A stretch of 64,000 nt of DNA, taken from Nemophila menziesii. Its lineage: Eukaryota; Streptophyta; Magnoliopsida; Boraginales; Hydrophyllaceae. The position numbers and the translations under genes were made by a program. Below are positions 46,103 to 59,110 of the stretch, in pieces. Location of the stretch: NCBI GenBank assembly GCA_029959085.1, contig JARWIR010000050.1, positions 1,302,001 to 1,366,000 of the forward strand, written 5' to 3'. Position 1 is the stretch's first letter, and each line of letters starts with the position of its first letter. Below the pieces are notes generated by a model. It was not told the DNA's origin, searched no databases, and saw only the letters and a program-made list of their open reading frames with translations.

Positions 46103-47199
46103 TACTTGAATTGTTGAAGAAACTTAACCTTGTTCTTTGAATGACTTCTTTTGATGATACTCTCCCTATTAGTTATGGCTCATGTAAATTTTATACTTGT
46201 CCTTTTTGGGGCCAAGAAAAGTGTTATGCTTGTTTCTATTTCTGAATGTAAAATGCTACCTGGATAGATAAACGAATAAGTGAGGAAACAAATCGTATTT
46301 TCCTAAATAAAAAAATTAAGGGTCTAAAACAAGTTACTTATTAGAAAACACGGTACCCCTAACTCAAGGGTAGTTCCGCCCCTAATAGTTTCCATGGAAC
46401 TCGAATGGTAGACTCAAAATATTTAATTTTAGTTAATTATAAATAGTTCCAAAAACATAGAAAAGTATAATCAATTTATGAAGTAAATTTAAGCATTTAA
46501 GTCTTACAACATTATATGAAGGAATTCCAGGTTAATTTACACTCTATAAATTTATAACTCAGTAGTGTTGATCAAACAAGAATAATAATTAAACATGTAT
46601 TTTATAGAAAATATTTCCTAAATTACATGTTATCACTTGAACTACAAGAAAAAAAGGGGTTAGGTTTTATAAGGTAGGTAAAATAAATTGATTAATGACC
46701 TTGATCACTTTGATTTCAAACAAAAAAATTAATTATTATATAAATTTATATCTTATTCTTCTATAAATTATCTTTATAAGGTTACATAAAATCTAGCATC
46801 TACTTATAATAATATGATAAAAGGTTCATAATTAAAGAATTATATAAAAAACTTTAGTTATTCTTAAAAACCTAAGATTGAAAATGAAGAATGAGCAGTG
46901 GCAAAATAATACTAATGATGAAAATTAACTATTGGGTAGCATATAATTAAAAAATATTAACAAAAAACAATAAAATAGAAATATGAATAATTTAAATCAA
47001 ACCTTTTCATAATAAAAATAAAATTAAAAAAATCCCAAATGATATAAGCAAAATATTGTAATAGATCTACAATATTACACAACATTATCTAAAATATTTC
47101 AAACAAATTCTCACCTATTTCCTATCATTTTACAAAGAATTTTTATCTCTATAAAAAAAAGTCAGAACTACCCCAAATAAAAGTAAACTATCTCTTACA
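46103..47199. other. AT-rich spacer S5-P5; M start lost
   Basis: Homologous to 33199-34300 and shares its loss of the M start (atggctcatgtaaattt near 46175). The GC-richer island is at about 46350-46410. Confidence 0.55.
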
Positions 47200-49058
47200 A
47201 TACCCTTTCAACCCCATCCTCCTCAACTTGCGCAACATTTTCTTTCTTGTCATTTTTTGCAGCGTCATTTTGTTTTTCAGTTTTTGGCATGTCCCATATT
47301 TGTGGCTTATTCAGCCTTGTCGTTTCTCCATATGGCAAAATTGCAAAGTCCTTATACGCCATAAACTGTTCATCGCTGATCTTTACATATCCGGATTTTT
47401 TTTATCCAAATAGATTTCGTCGTTTTAGCGGAAGGTAACATAAAGTCTTTTGCATTTAATTTCCTTAAGATGCTCTCAATACAATTGAATAACGATTAAA
47501 AATAATCTAATCCTTGACAATCTTCCCTTGTTGCAACCAAGGGTAATTCCCCAACTTCCGTTCCCCTGGAAAATCACAATAGATACTATCTTTGAATTGA
47601 CCATTATGGTCGCAGTATATATTTCTTGTTGATCATCTGGCTCTCTAATAGTTTTCCCAAAAACCATCAACTTGATAAGATCAGCGTGGGTGATACTGTC
47701 ATGTATAGGTTCAAATTTCTCATGGAATATTTTACGGCTTTAGAAAGCCACTTAATCGTCTCTTCATCACATGAGTGGCCTCTAAAAAGTCTCCATTCTA
47801 CATAAAGATTATCAGTCGACCCTTTTTCCTGTTTCATTTTAATCATATCTAAAACTGGCCCCGGAAGGTTCATCTCACCCTTCTTAATTAGTTTAGTTAA
47901 AAACAAATTCACTTTTTTACATTCCACCGTACAGGACCATAAATTTCCGGGTACCTTTCCTAAATCGGCTATATTCTGCTCTCTCAAACACCCGATATGA
48001 AATTCCGTATCACACTTATCACACAATATAACAGTACGGTCACTAAATCCTTTTTTATCAAAATCTTCCTCCCTGCGGATACAACAAGAGATTAAATCAG
48101 ACAGACTCAGCAGTCTCGAAAACACGAACGGTCATCCAGATGCGTCATGTTGCTCAAACGTGTTACATTGCCACGTGTTTGAAGGAATGCTAGATAGAGA
48201 AAGACAATTTTGATGAACCGCTTTAGGGCAACTCTAGCAGTAGATAAGATCCTCTCCAGATTCACATATGTAGCAGACACTTTCATATTCTTCTATTGAA
48301 AACATTCATTCTTGTATGAATTTGAGCGATTATTCATGAATAGTCAACCTATCGGGTAAAAAGATATGCGAATATAGTTTGCGTCGAGCCGCATGTCCTG
48401 CATGTTTCTCAAACTGTGAAGGACTATTCTCCTTATCATAGCAAGTGCATAGTATACCAGCACCTTGTTTAAGGCCTATTAGACCTTCCTTCTATCCAAG
48501 AGCACAATACATTAATTCTGTTCCATCGAGAAGTTTAGATAATGCAAGTTTATGCATGCCTGCATCACTTTGAGTTAAACCTTGCTCCTCACTTTGAATA
48601 GGAACATGACATGATTCTATAGTTTATCTTACAGGAACACACATATTAGTAGGGGTAAGATCTTGCTCCTCACCTGATAATCTTTCCACTGCGTTTAAGA
48701 TTGCTTCTTTTATTTACTCGGGATTAGTAGGTACAACCTTCCATGTTTAAAGTACCTCTCGAAGATTGATTCCGTTCTCCAAGAACATATACTCTGGTGG
48801 CATTTTGTTTATGCTACCGGCGTGAATTTTAAACTTGTTAGGAGTTACAACCTCTGTTCCGATGCATTTATCACAGAAACGTAGAATTCCTATTCCTATG
48901 ATTTTTCCATGCAAGTGTGTTCTAGTTCTTCCTTTGTTCTTTGATTTACGGACGTAATATACATTTAAACCTTCTAAAAAACTTATTTGTAAAAGCTCTT
49001 TCACCAGAATCTGAGTTTCACTATTCATCATCTTGATGTAATGAATTTTGATGAACAA
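47200..49058 (-). pseudogene. IDM1/ROS4-like pseudogene P5
   Basis: N-terminal TDBD-like part at 49058-48747 (MMNSETQILVKELLQ, FLEGLNVYYVRKS, CDKCIGTEVVTPNKF), the linker and PHD1 at about 48700-48140, then a 152-codon open stretch 47667-48125 with PHD2 (CCIRREEDFDKKG, RTVILCDKC, EFHIGCL) and the helical WRLFRGHSCDEET part. The GNAT region is at 47670-47476 (VNSKIVSIVIF) and the broken tail at 47200-47470. The TGA after LDASG and the TAA after DYF are present. It is the most complete PHD2 in the window. Confidence 0.75.
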
Positions 49059-49129
49059 GCATATTTTATTGATGGATAATGAATGTACAAGGACACTGAT
49101 TATTTACAAAAATAGAAAAGACTAATTAA

Positions 49130-50165
49130 ACTATAAAATACAACTAAACTTATAGATATGAAATTCCTTATCGCACTGATCACACAGTATAACAGTACGG
49201 TCACTAAATCCTTCTTTATCAAAATCTTACTCCCTACAGATACAACAAGAGCTTAAATCAATCAGGCTATGCGGTATCGAAAACACAAACGGCTCTTCCA
49301 GATGCGTCAAGTTTCTCACACGTGTTACATCGCCACGTGTTTTAAGGAATGCTAGATAGAGAAAGACAATTTTGATAAACCGCTTGCGGGCAGCTCCTGC
49401 AGTATATAAAATTCTCTATAGATTCGCATATGTAGTATACACTTTCATGTTATTTTATTGAAAATTTTATTTCTTGTATGAATTTTAGCGTATATTCATG
49501 AAGAGTCAACCTAACGGGTAAAAAGATATGCGAATATGGTTTGCGACAAGCCGCATGTCCTGCATGTTTCTCAAACTGTGAAGGACTAATCTTTTTGTCA
49601 CAGGAAGTGCATAGTATACTAGCACCTTGTTTAAGGCCTATTAGACATTCCTTTTGTCCAGGAGCATAATACATTAATTCCGTTCCATCGAGAAGTTTAG
49701 ATCATTCAAGTTTATGCATGCCTACATCACTTTGAGTTAAAGCTCCTCGTCTTTTGATCATAGGGTTACTTGAACCCATTTTTCCATATGATTTTCTATC
49801 ATATTACCTTTGCATATGAACATGACATGATTATGTAGTTTCTCTTACATGAACACACGTATTAATGTGGTAAGACCTTGCTCCTCACTTGATAATCTTC
49901 ACACTGCGTTTAATATTGCTTTTTTTATTGACTCGGGATTTGGAGGTACAACCTTGCATGCGTTAAGTACCTCTCGGAGAGTGATTCCGTTCTCCAAGAA
50001 CATATACTCCGGCGGCTTTTTGTTTAAGCTACCGACGTGAAATTCAAACTCGTTAGGAGTTACAACCTCTGTTCTGATGCATTTATCACATAAACATAGA
50101 ATTCCTATTCCTATGATTTTTCCATGCAAGTGTGGTTCAGCTTTGTTGGAACGCGAAACTGAGTT
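49130..50165 (-). pseudogene. IDM1-like partial copy P5b
   Basis: Longer than P1b/P2b: PHD2 start, PHD1 remnants, the CTSCDKKISPSQFEKHAG stretch (49674-49450), a gap, and the TDBD-like end with CDKCIRTEVVTPNEFEFH (50129-49899). A foreign-looking stretch at about 49740-49820 interrupts the linker. Its N-terminal end (ttcagctttg) resembles the junction in P6-P8. Confidence 0.65.
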
Positions 50166-50880
50166 TCACCATTTATCATCTCAGTGAAAACTCGTTTTAC
50201 CCCGACCCGAACTGACGGCCCAACACCTTTTTTCTCTGAATCATAAAATTGGACATGTTGACTGAAATGTAATTGAAATGTAATGGCCAACTAACAAACA
50301 TATAAATAATTGTTATTTACTATATGGTAGTCTAAAATTGTGGCAAACATGGGGAAAAAGAAAAAGGGTGGAGGCAATGAGATTAGAGGAGGTCTTAGAT
50401 TTAGTATGACTGAATCAGAGTGTCAGAAGTGTACTACAAATGTATAATGTAATGGGTGTATAGTTAAAATCGGCGGAGATTAGGGTTTTATAGCGATATA
50501 ACTAAGATTGAGCAAAAATTAAAGTTAGAGTAAAAATATTCAGCCAAAAATAAGGTATTTATCCAACCCAATTAAAACCATATCATCTTAATTATTTTAC
50601 AACGGATTGGGATTTGAATATTTAACATACTTCTTGGACAGTTCATAAAAACAAAAAAATATTATATATGGTACGATTATTTTGTATTTTCATGGCTCCA
50701 TGGCTTTATTTATTGTTGGGATGTTATTTATGGTGGATTTTTTCTGATTATTTCATCGGTTTTACAAAGTGTGGTTGTGTTCTTTGGTATATAAAGAAAA
50801 AGAAAGCACAGTTATAAAATATACACCTATGGTCTTTTTTTTTCTTAACTCTCATTTCTCCCTCCTTCTCATAACATTTA
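50166..50880. other. Divergent spacer P5b-K6a
   Basis: Diverged version of the P-K spacer, subfamily B. No gene was seen. Confidence 0.5.
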
Positions 50881-50952
50881 TTATATATACACCAAAGCTT
50901 TTTTAGAGGGATTAATTGCAATCACATTACGCTTATCTTCTTTCTCATAGAC

Positions 50953-51309
50953 ATGTTCTTCTTACTTTCTTTGTCATCATATGATATGTCAGCCGTAATT
51001 TCACATATTATGAATTAGGTCTGAAAATGCTAAGACATATTATTGGAAATCATTAATTTAGAAATTTAGTAGAGTATTAGTCAGAAAAGCTTTGTGAAAA
51101 AACTAGCGGTTTATTAAATCATGGGTCCTTACTATTTTTTCAAGTCTTTTTTTTTTAAAATTAGTAGTAAAATCAAGCAAAAATATTAAGTTTGGGGCTT
51201 GCAAATTTGTACTTAACAACAAAAGTTTTGCGATTTTCACTACCACAAGAGTATGAATGTGCTACATGTTTCTACAAAAATTCGTAATTGGAGAGTCACC
51301 AACAGAGAA
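50953..51309 (+). pseudogene. Kinase-like relic K6a, cut by Copia-2
   Basis: ATG at 50953 (MFFLLSLSSYDMSA, then a stop) and the subfamily-B block near 51055. GYMAPE is lost by a small deletion (gtgctacatgtttctac). The copia LTR begins within caacagagaat. Confidence 0.45.
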
Positions 51310-51954
51310 TGTTGTGTTTTATTTGTATAAACCAGTAAAACAATATAGAAACTAATGCAGAAATAAAATAAAAGTAAATAAATAAATAACTTTACTTGTC
51401 GAGACTCGGATTGAATCTGATGTCTTTAAGGTATTAAGGCCACGTACAGGTGTCTTATGTTTGCTGGCTTCAACCTCCAGGATACAACGGCAAAACTATT
51501 CAAAAGAATCTGACACACGAATTCTTAAGAATTTCAACGAACTTAATAATGCTGCTTCTCTCTATCTCTCTCTTATAACTTTAATTATTTGAAAAATGAA
51601 TGAATAAAATGGTTTAGTTGGCCAACTATTTATAGAAAATGAAAAGGTGGCTTGCCAAAGGTTGTGATGTTTCATTTTGGAGTTATGTTGTATTAATATA
51701 ACATACAACGTTTACTTAATGAAGACAAAACTTTGGGATGGTCCAGATGGTATGAACTTAAGCCCCAAAACTCCAACAAGACTATTGATTCAGGTTCAAT
51801 CCCCACCAGGGCCTCTATTATTTTTTTCCTTTTAATTTCTCCAAATTAAGTGACTCAATTTTTCATTCAATTTCAAGAATCATTTCATTAAATCGAGTCA
51901 GCGACTAAATCGTGAACATGATCAACACTTGGTTAGAATCCCATTTGTCCAACA
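51310..51954 (-). repeat. Copia-2 3' LTR
   Basis: 645 bp, TGTTGTG to CCAACA. A minus-strand TATA (ctataaatag) lies at 51626-51635. An A-box/B-box-like pair (tggtccagatgg at 51739, aggttcaatccc at 51792) lies inside. Confidence 0.75.
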
Positions 51955-52599
51955 ATCCCCACATGAATGGAAATTGACTAACCAACTTAAAAATTATGCA
52001 AACGAATGCTAAACACTTGAGAGAGAGCGAGAGAGAAGCGTAGAAGAATACTACATCGAGAAAGGTAGCTTTTGGCCTTGAACATTCTGTAGTAAGAGCT
52101 ATCGGATTTACTTGCTAACTAGTGAACGTGATGTCTTGAACTATTTAGCTTTTGTGTATACCAAGACAATAAAAATTACATAGTATACTTCCAAACATTA
52201 TTTGGTTCTCACGGTTGTGTCCATTTATGGCCCTGGACAAGTCTTGGTATTTCATAAATAACCGTCACAGAATTTCGCCTTTAAAAAATTCTCGTAGGGC
52301 GGCCCTACCCATGTTATTCATATAGGTGGTCTCTTGTCGAGAGTATTCTCCATTACTCTATCTTATGTTATCGAAGATACAAGAACCATTAAAAATTTAA
52401 CTTATCCTTCACTTTTACAACTAGCACTGTTTAATTTTGTCATAGGAATGGTTTGGGGAGGTCTCCCCACAGTGCGTCGCACCAAGTTGCAGTTTCATGA
52501 CTCAGTTTTCCCTTTGAACCTAGATTGTGGGATATCCACTCTTCTAGGCAGGGTGTCCATCATGGCAACTCATCTTTCGTAGGCTTAAGACCCATTCCC
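51955..52599. other. Copia-2 3' untranslated region
   Basis: It starts with the polypurine tract next to the LTR. No gene is supported. The plus-strand frame at 52334-52582 has no family features. Confidence 0.5.
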
Positions 52600-55090
52600 C
52601 TTGACAACACTCACACTTGATCTATTTGTAGACCTTTGGTTAGTGGATCCGCTATATATCCTTTGATCGAACATAATCAATTGTGGTAACTCTGTTTGAT
52701 AGCAGTTGTCTAACGGTATTGTGTCTACAACGTAAGTGTCTAGAATTACCGTTATACATTTCGTTTACCCTACCAATGGCACTTTGACTATCGCAATGTA
52801 TGCAGATACATGACACAGGCTTTGGCCAATTAGGATTATCCTCTGAGAAATTCCGAAGCTACTCAGCTTCCACAACATCTTTGTCTAAAGCTATAATCTC
52901 AGATTCCTTAGTGGATCCTGATATGCACGTATGCTTAGTGAATTTCCAAAACACGGCTGTTTCCCTTAACAAGTAGACAAATCCACTTGTGGATTTTGAG
53001 CTGGTGGAGTCTGATATTCAGTTTGAATCATTGTATACTTCTAGTACAGTTGGATATCCCATGTGCAACAACCCTTTGTTCATAGTGTATCTAAGATACC
53101 TTAGATCGTCAATAGCAATCTAGTGGTTCTTCCCCAGATTATGTGTAAACCTACTTAGCTTGCTTACTGCATGTGCTATATCTGGCCTAGTGTAGATTTT
53201 AGGTACACGAGACCCCTATCAATCCGAGAGTATTCCAACATGTTCATCATATCACCAGTGTTCTTAGCAATATGCAATTTTACATCAACATGTGTCTTGG
53301 CGATATTTGTGTCGCCATTACTAAATTTGTTTAATACTTTCTCAATATAGGGTGACTGAGATAGTAAAATACCTTCACATGTTTGGAGAATCTTGATACC
53401 CAAATAACATCTGTAAGGCCTAGATCTTTCATGTCAAACTTACTTGAAAGCATCCTCTTGGTGAATGTAATCACATCATTGTTACTTCCAATGATAAACA
53501 TATCATCCACGTATAAACTGACAATGACATATCCTGTCTCATTTCGTTTTACATAAACGCATTTGTCACATTCATTGATCTTGAAATCATTCGAGATCAT
53601 AAGTCTATCAAATTTGTCATGCCATTACTTCGGTGCCTGTTTTAAACCATATACATATTTAACAAGCTTACATACTTGCTTCTTCTTACCTCGAACTACG
53701 TACCCCTCAGGTTGTTCCATATATATCTCTTCATTTAGTTCTCCATTTAGGAAAAATGTTTTTTACATCCATTTGATGAATTTTGAGCTTGTATATTGAA
53801 GCTATAGCGATTAACATTCGAATGGATGATTTTCTCGTACTGGAGAATAAGTATCAAAATAGTCAAGTCCTTCTCTTTGACTATAACCTTTTACAACAAG
53901 GAGAGCCTTGTATTTCTCAATAGAACCATCAGTCTTTAGTTTCTTCTTGAATATTAATTTGCATCCAAGTGGTTTATTCCCAGGAGGGAGATCCACTAGT
54001 TCCCATGTATGGTTTTGCATAATGGAATCTATCTCGCTATTTACCACTTCTTTCCAGTATGGGGCGTCAGGGTTTAACATAGCCTCCTTGAATGTTCGTG
54101 GTTCGTCATCTAGCATGCAAGATAGAAAGTCAAGACCAAATGACGTAGAGGTTCTCATCCGCTTACTTCTTCTTGGTTCTCCTTTATTTGGCAATGACTC
54201 TTGATCTTGCTTTTCGGTTGGAAATTATTCTAGATCTTACTCTTCTTGAATTGCATCGTGTGTTCTTTTTACGGAATCTGATTCTGGTGTCGTCTTGTAT
54301 GGAAAGGTTATTTCAAAGAAATGTCATTTCTTGATTTAATCACCATATTGACGTGAATGTCAACATGACAAGATTTGTGTACCAGGAATCTATATGCAGA
54401 ACTGTTGTGAACATATCCAATAATGACGCAATCGATGGTCTTTGGTCCTATTTTGAATATTTTAGGAGTAGGAATTGCTACCTTTGGCAAGCATCCTCAC
54501 ACGTTTAAGTATTTGAAGTAAGGTGTTTACCTTTCCATAATTCGTAAGTAGTTTTATCTACCTTCTTGTGTGGTACCTTGTTCAGGATGTGGTTTGCGGT
54601 GAGCAAAACCTCTCCCCACAAGTTTTGTGGTAACTCTGAGTTAATTAGTAATGCATTCATCATTTCCTTCAATGTGTGGTTCTTTCGTTCATCAATTCTG
54701 TTTTGTTTAGGTAAGTAGGGGCTGTGGTTTGATGGATTATTTCATGATCATCACAAAACTCCTCAAAAGGAGAAACATATTCTCCTCCCTTATTTGTTCT
54801 AGGATTCTTAATCTTTTTAATTAGTTAATTCTCAACTTCATTTTTGTATTGGATAAATACTTCTAAGGTCTCATCCTTACTTCGAAGCAAGTATATTTGA
54901 CAGTACCTTGTGCAATCTTCAATGAAAGTTATAAAATACTTTTTCCCACTTCTAGTTTGCACAAATTTCAAGTCATAGATGTCATTGTGACATAACTCTA
55001 AAGGTACCAAAGTCCATTATATAGATTTAAACGAGGTTTTAGTTAATTTTGACTCAACACATACTTCACAATCCTTTTGAGAATTGAAAT
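52600..55090 (-). pseudogene. Copia-2 pol remnant (integrase, RT, RNase H)
   Basis: Minus strand: integrase catalytic start (LCHNDIYDLKFV, YFITFIEDCTRYC, 55010-54825), integrase C-terminal part (PKVAIPTPKIFKIGPKT, 54490-54308), RT start (DEPRTFKEAML, WELVDLPPGNKPLGCK, 54194-53811), the YVDDMFIIG active-site motif (53600-53331), LLSQSPYIEKVL (53403-53176) and RNase H traces down to about 52600. Several shifts and stops are present. Compared with Copia-1 it is clearly a different family and more decayed. Confidence 0.85.
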
Positions 55091-55108
55091 TCACATCAGG
55101 TAATAACC

Positions 55109-55520
55109 CGATATACATTATTACACAACATTATTTAAAACATTCCAAACAAATTCTCAACTATTGCCTATCATTTTATAAAGGAATTTTTATCTCGATA
55201 AAAAAAGTCTGAACTACCCAAAATAAAAGTAAAGTATCCCTTACAACACCCTTTCAACCCCTTCCTCCTCAACATGCCCAATATTTTCTTCCTTTTTAAT
55301 TTTTGCAACGTCATTTTCTTTTTCAGGCATGTCCCTATTAGTGGCTTGTGCAGCTTCGTCATATATCCAAATGGCAAAATCACAAAGTCCTTATACGCCA
55401 TAAACTGCTCATGGCTGATCTTTACAAATCTGATTTTTTAATCCAAATAGACTACGCCATTTCATCGGAAGGTAACATAAAGTCTATCCTTCAGCTTTGT
55501 CGGGACCCGAAACTAAGTTT
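55109..55520 (-). pseudogene. Short IDM1-like relic P6
   Basis: Only the GNAT C-terminal end (FMAYKDFVILPFGYM type, Lys-rich tail) remains, joined at about 55485 directly to the N-terminal edge (ttcagctttgtcgggacc). All domains between are gone. P7 and P8 have the same join. Confidence 0.6.
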
Positions 55521-56220
55521 CACCATTCATCATCTATGTGTAAACCCGTTTCCGTCTGGCCCGATGACCCAACTCTTTAAATCGCAAAATTCGACATATT
55601 GACTAAAATTTAATGGCCAACGAGCTAACATATAAATAATTTCTATTTACTACAGGGCATTGGAATTGTGGCAAACATGGGTAAAAAGAAAAGGGTAGAG
55701 CAAAGAGATGAGAGGACTTAGATTTTTTAGGAGTGAATCTGAGTGTCTGAGGTGTACTACAAGTGTATAATGTAATGGGTGTATAGTTAAAATCGGCGGA
55801 GATTAGGGGTTTATAGCTAAATAACTAAGATTGAGCAAAAATTAAAGTTAGAGTAATAATATTTGGCCCAAAATAAGGTCTTTTATCCCGCCCAATTAAA
55901 ACCATATCATGTTAATTGTTTTACAACGGATTGGGCTTTGAATATTTAACATACTGCTTGGACAGTTCATAAAAAGAAAAAAAAGTTTATAAATGGTAGG
56001 ATTATTTTGTATTTTCATGGCTCGATGGCTTTATTTATTGTTGGGATGTTATATTTGGTGGATTTGTTCTGATTATTTCATCAGTTTTAAAAATTGAGGT
56101 AATGTTCTTTTACATATAAAGAAAAAGAAACCACAATTATAAAATATACACCTATGGTCTATTTTTCCTCTCAACTCTCATTTCTCCCCCTTCTCATAAC
56201 ATTAATTATATATACACCAA
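55521..56220. other. Divergent spacer P6-K6b
   Basis: Subfamily-B version of the P-K spacer. No gene was seen. Confidence 0.5.
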
Positions 56221-56277
56221 AGCTTTCTTAGTGGGTTTAATTGTACTCACATTACGCTTATCTTCTTTGTCATAGAT

Positions 56278-56585
56278 ATGTCTTCTTACTTTCTTTGTCA
56301 TCATATGCTATGTCAACCGTAATTTCACATATTATGAGTAAGGTCTGAAAATGTTAAGCCATATTATTGGAAAACAATCAATTTAGAAATTTAGTAGAGT
56401 ATTTGTCAGAAATGTTTTGTAAAAAACTGGGGTTTATTACATCATGGATCCTTACTATTATTTCAAGCCTTTTTTTATATTAGTAGTCAAATGAAGCAAA
56501 AATATTGAATTTGGGGCTTGTAAATTTGTACTTAACAACAAAAGTTTCTTAATTTTAACTGCAACAAAAGTATCAATGGGCTACA
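56278..56585 (+). pseudogene. Kinase-like relic K6b, 3' deleted
   Basis: ATG at 56278 and the subfamily-B block. It breaks off at caatgggctac, just before the APE codons, and joins the S-P spacer (aaaaaaaggggttagg). Confidence 0.45.
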
Positions 56586-57099
56586 AAAAAAGGGGTTAGG
56601 TTCTATATGGTAGATAAAATAAATTGACTAATGACCTTGATCACTTTGATTTCAAACAAAAAAATGAATTATTATATAAATTAATATCTTATTCTCTTAT
56701 AAATTATCTTTACAATGATCTATTCAATCTAACATCTAATTGTACTAATAGGATAAAAGGTTCATAATTAATGAATTAAATAGAAAAAACTTCAATTATT
56801 TTTAAAAATCAAAGACTGAAACTAATGAATGAGTAGTGCCATATAAAACTAATGATAAAAATTAACTATTCGGTAGCATATAATTAAAAAATATTAACAA
56901 AAAACAACGAAGTAGCAATATGAATAATTTAAATCAACCCTTTTCATAATTTATTTTTAAAAAAAAAATCCTAAAAGATATAGACAAAATATTGTAATAT
57001 ATCTACATTATTACACAACATTATTTAAAATATTCCAAACAAATTCTCAACTATTGCCTATCATTTTACAAAGTATTTTTTATCTCTATAAAAAAAGTC
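56586..57099. other. AT-rich spacer left of solo LTR
   Basis: Homologous to about 62010-62500. No gene was seen. Confidence 0.55.
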
Positions 57100-57104
57100 T
57101 GAAC

Positions 57105-58787
57105 TGTTGGATTTATGCCCTAGCCCCGATCGTCTAGTAATGAATTGAACACAAGTGTTTACTGTACACGATAATAGTTATCACTACAGTATTGATTAAA
57201 GAAATTGTTTCCTTGAATCTATGGCAAACTTTTATGATTATGGTATTCATCTACATAATATAAAGACAAATCCTTGATTAAGTTACGAACTAGATATCAT
57301 AAGATGTTATGATAATGAGAATCTAGCTCATAGGACTTAATCTAATCTTGTTCTTAATCGTAGGATCATCGAGTTAGGACCTCGATGATCTGGTTAGATT
57401 AATATGTATCTAACAAGTATTTATTGGATAAATATCGGTAGTTCTCGTTTACCGAGTTAGGTGCATAGATAATGCACATAGAGATGTGATTATCGAACCG
57501 ACTAAAGCTAGAGATTCCTAATGGTTAATTACCTTGAACTGTCAAGTGGATTTATCTCTATAAGGACTTAAATGCTTGTAATCCTTTGACCTGAGATCAT
57601 CACTATAGTTGTATATGTGCTTGTTGTGTTTTGATACTGGACTACTAGTGTGTCATAATGCTAGTCGAAAGGATATTGGACGCAACTAAGTATATATCCT
57701 CCTAGGGATGAGTCAAGATGGAATCTATCAACTCTAGGTAAAGAGTTTGAGCTCTACGATGTCATAAGATTATAACGATTGTATCAAATCCTTGGCCAAG
57801 GTGATGGAATGAATGAAGAAAGGAGTTTCTTAGGTCATTCGTTAATCGTTGATAATCGGCGTGTAACGTAGTTGATTTTCTAATGGGATTTGACAGATAT
57901 ACCATATCCCAGGATGATCCGGAGCTGTAAAGATAGAGGGATTACGTGTATAATCCTTTACCGGGTTCTTTGTACAGAGTTACTTTACGTTATCCGGTCG
58001 TTGGGGGAGTGTTGTTAGACGCCAACCTCGATTAGTAGATAACTAAGTTAACTACTACCGGTTTAACGATGAACCCACGTAGTCGCACACTAACGAGTGT
58101 ATTGATATTGCTTCATGTCGTTAATTTATTTTATTATCAGATAATAAATATTAATTAATTATATATTTGGAATATTTGTATATTGATTTGCTAGCACAGA
58201 TTTATATTCTAATATAAGACCGATCTAAGGAAAAAGAGAAAAAAAAGGGAAAAAGGTCATAGGTTTGTGGATCGAACCATGGACCTCTAGTAGTGTGAAA
58301 TATGTCACTAACCGCTAGGCAAGTCAAGTCTTTTTGTATAATGTAAAATGTCCAAGTCCACTTCAGAAGTGGGTAGTGGACCAAATTATTAAGATAATTA
58401 GTTTTCATTATACGTTCTGGCTTTTGGCTTTTCCACTTCTTGAGTTTTCATTTTTCCTTCAGGAGTTAATATATGTATAATGAGAAATCAATATATACAT
58501 GTAACTCTTTTTCAGTTTTTCTCTCTTGGAAAACACAGTAGATAGAAGTCTCTCTCCAAATCAGAAAGGTTCTGAAAGCAAATTCAAACTCGGTGTGCAA
58601 AGCGTGGAGGCTTCAAATCTTTGAAGCTAGAATTTGACAATTCGATTCTCACACAACGGGCTTAAGGTATGTAATCGTTATTATACTTTGTTTTAAATTC
58701 TTAAATCGCAACTAGATTATCTATTAGGATTGCAATTTCTATTTTCCGCTGTATTATATGTGATATAATCGTTATTGCATTCCTTCA
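57105..58787. mobile_element. Solo LTR, probably copia (Angela-like size)
   Basis: TGTTGGATTTATGCCC to CCTTCA, 1,683 bp, flanked by tgaac (57100-57104 and 58788-58792). The uninterrupted site reads gtctgaactacccaaaa near 55207. No internal domain or second LTR is seen. A reversed tRNA-like A/B box pair is at 58269-58317. The size and start fit Angela-type copia LTRs, but that label is tentative. Confidence 0.85.
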
Positions 58788-58792
58788 TGAAC

Positions 58793-59110
58793 TACACCAA
58801 ATAAAAGTAAAGTATCTATTACAACACCCTTTCAACCCCTTCCTCCTCAACTTGCGCAACATTTTCTTCCTTTTTATTTTTTGCAACGTCATTTTCTTTT
58901 TCAGGCATGTCTCTATTAGTGGCTTGTGCAGCCTAGTCGTTTATCCAAATGGAAAAATCGCTAAGTCCTTCTACGCCATAAATTGCTCATAGTTGATCTT
59001 TACAAATCCGATTTTTTTTTATCCAGATACATTTCGTCGTTTTAGCGGAAGGTAACATAAAGTCTCTCCTTCAGCTTTGTCGGAACCAGAGATTTTCACC
59101 ATTCATCATC
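58793..59110 (-). pseudogene. Short IDM1-like relic P7
   Basis: Same internal deletion as P6: GNAT tail, then the N-terminal edge (cagctttgtcggaaccag). The solo LTR sits at its 3' edge. Confidence 0.6.

Larger units (their letters stand above)
51310..55108 (-). mobile_element. Copia-2: 5'-truncated Ty1/copia element
   Basis: A 3' LTR (51310-51954), a polypurine tract (minus tgtgggga) and a badly decayed pol follow. The right end breaks off near 55108 in the zinc part of integrase (CEVCVESKLTKTSF at about 55080-55020) and joins directly to a P-array spacer. Gag, protease, 5' LTR and the matching target duplication are missing. Confidence 0.85.

Noticed and set aside
52334..52582. Plus-strand frame in the Copia-2 3' part
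   Set aside because: It lies in the untranslated/RNase H remnant, is not repeated elsewhere and has no recognisable feature.
58202..58408. Minus-strand frame in the solo LTR
   Set aside because: It covers the tRNA-like segment and a pyrimidine run. LTR sequence does not normally encode protein and there are no motifs.
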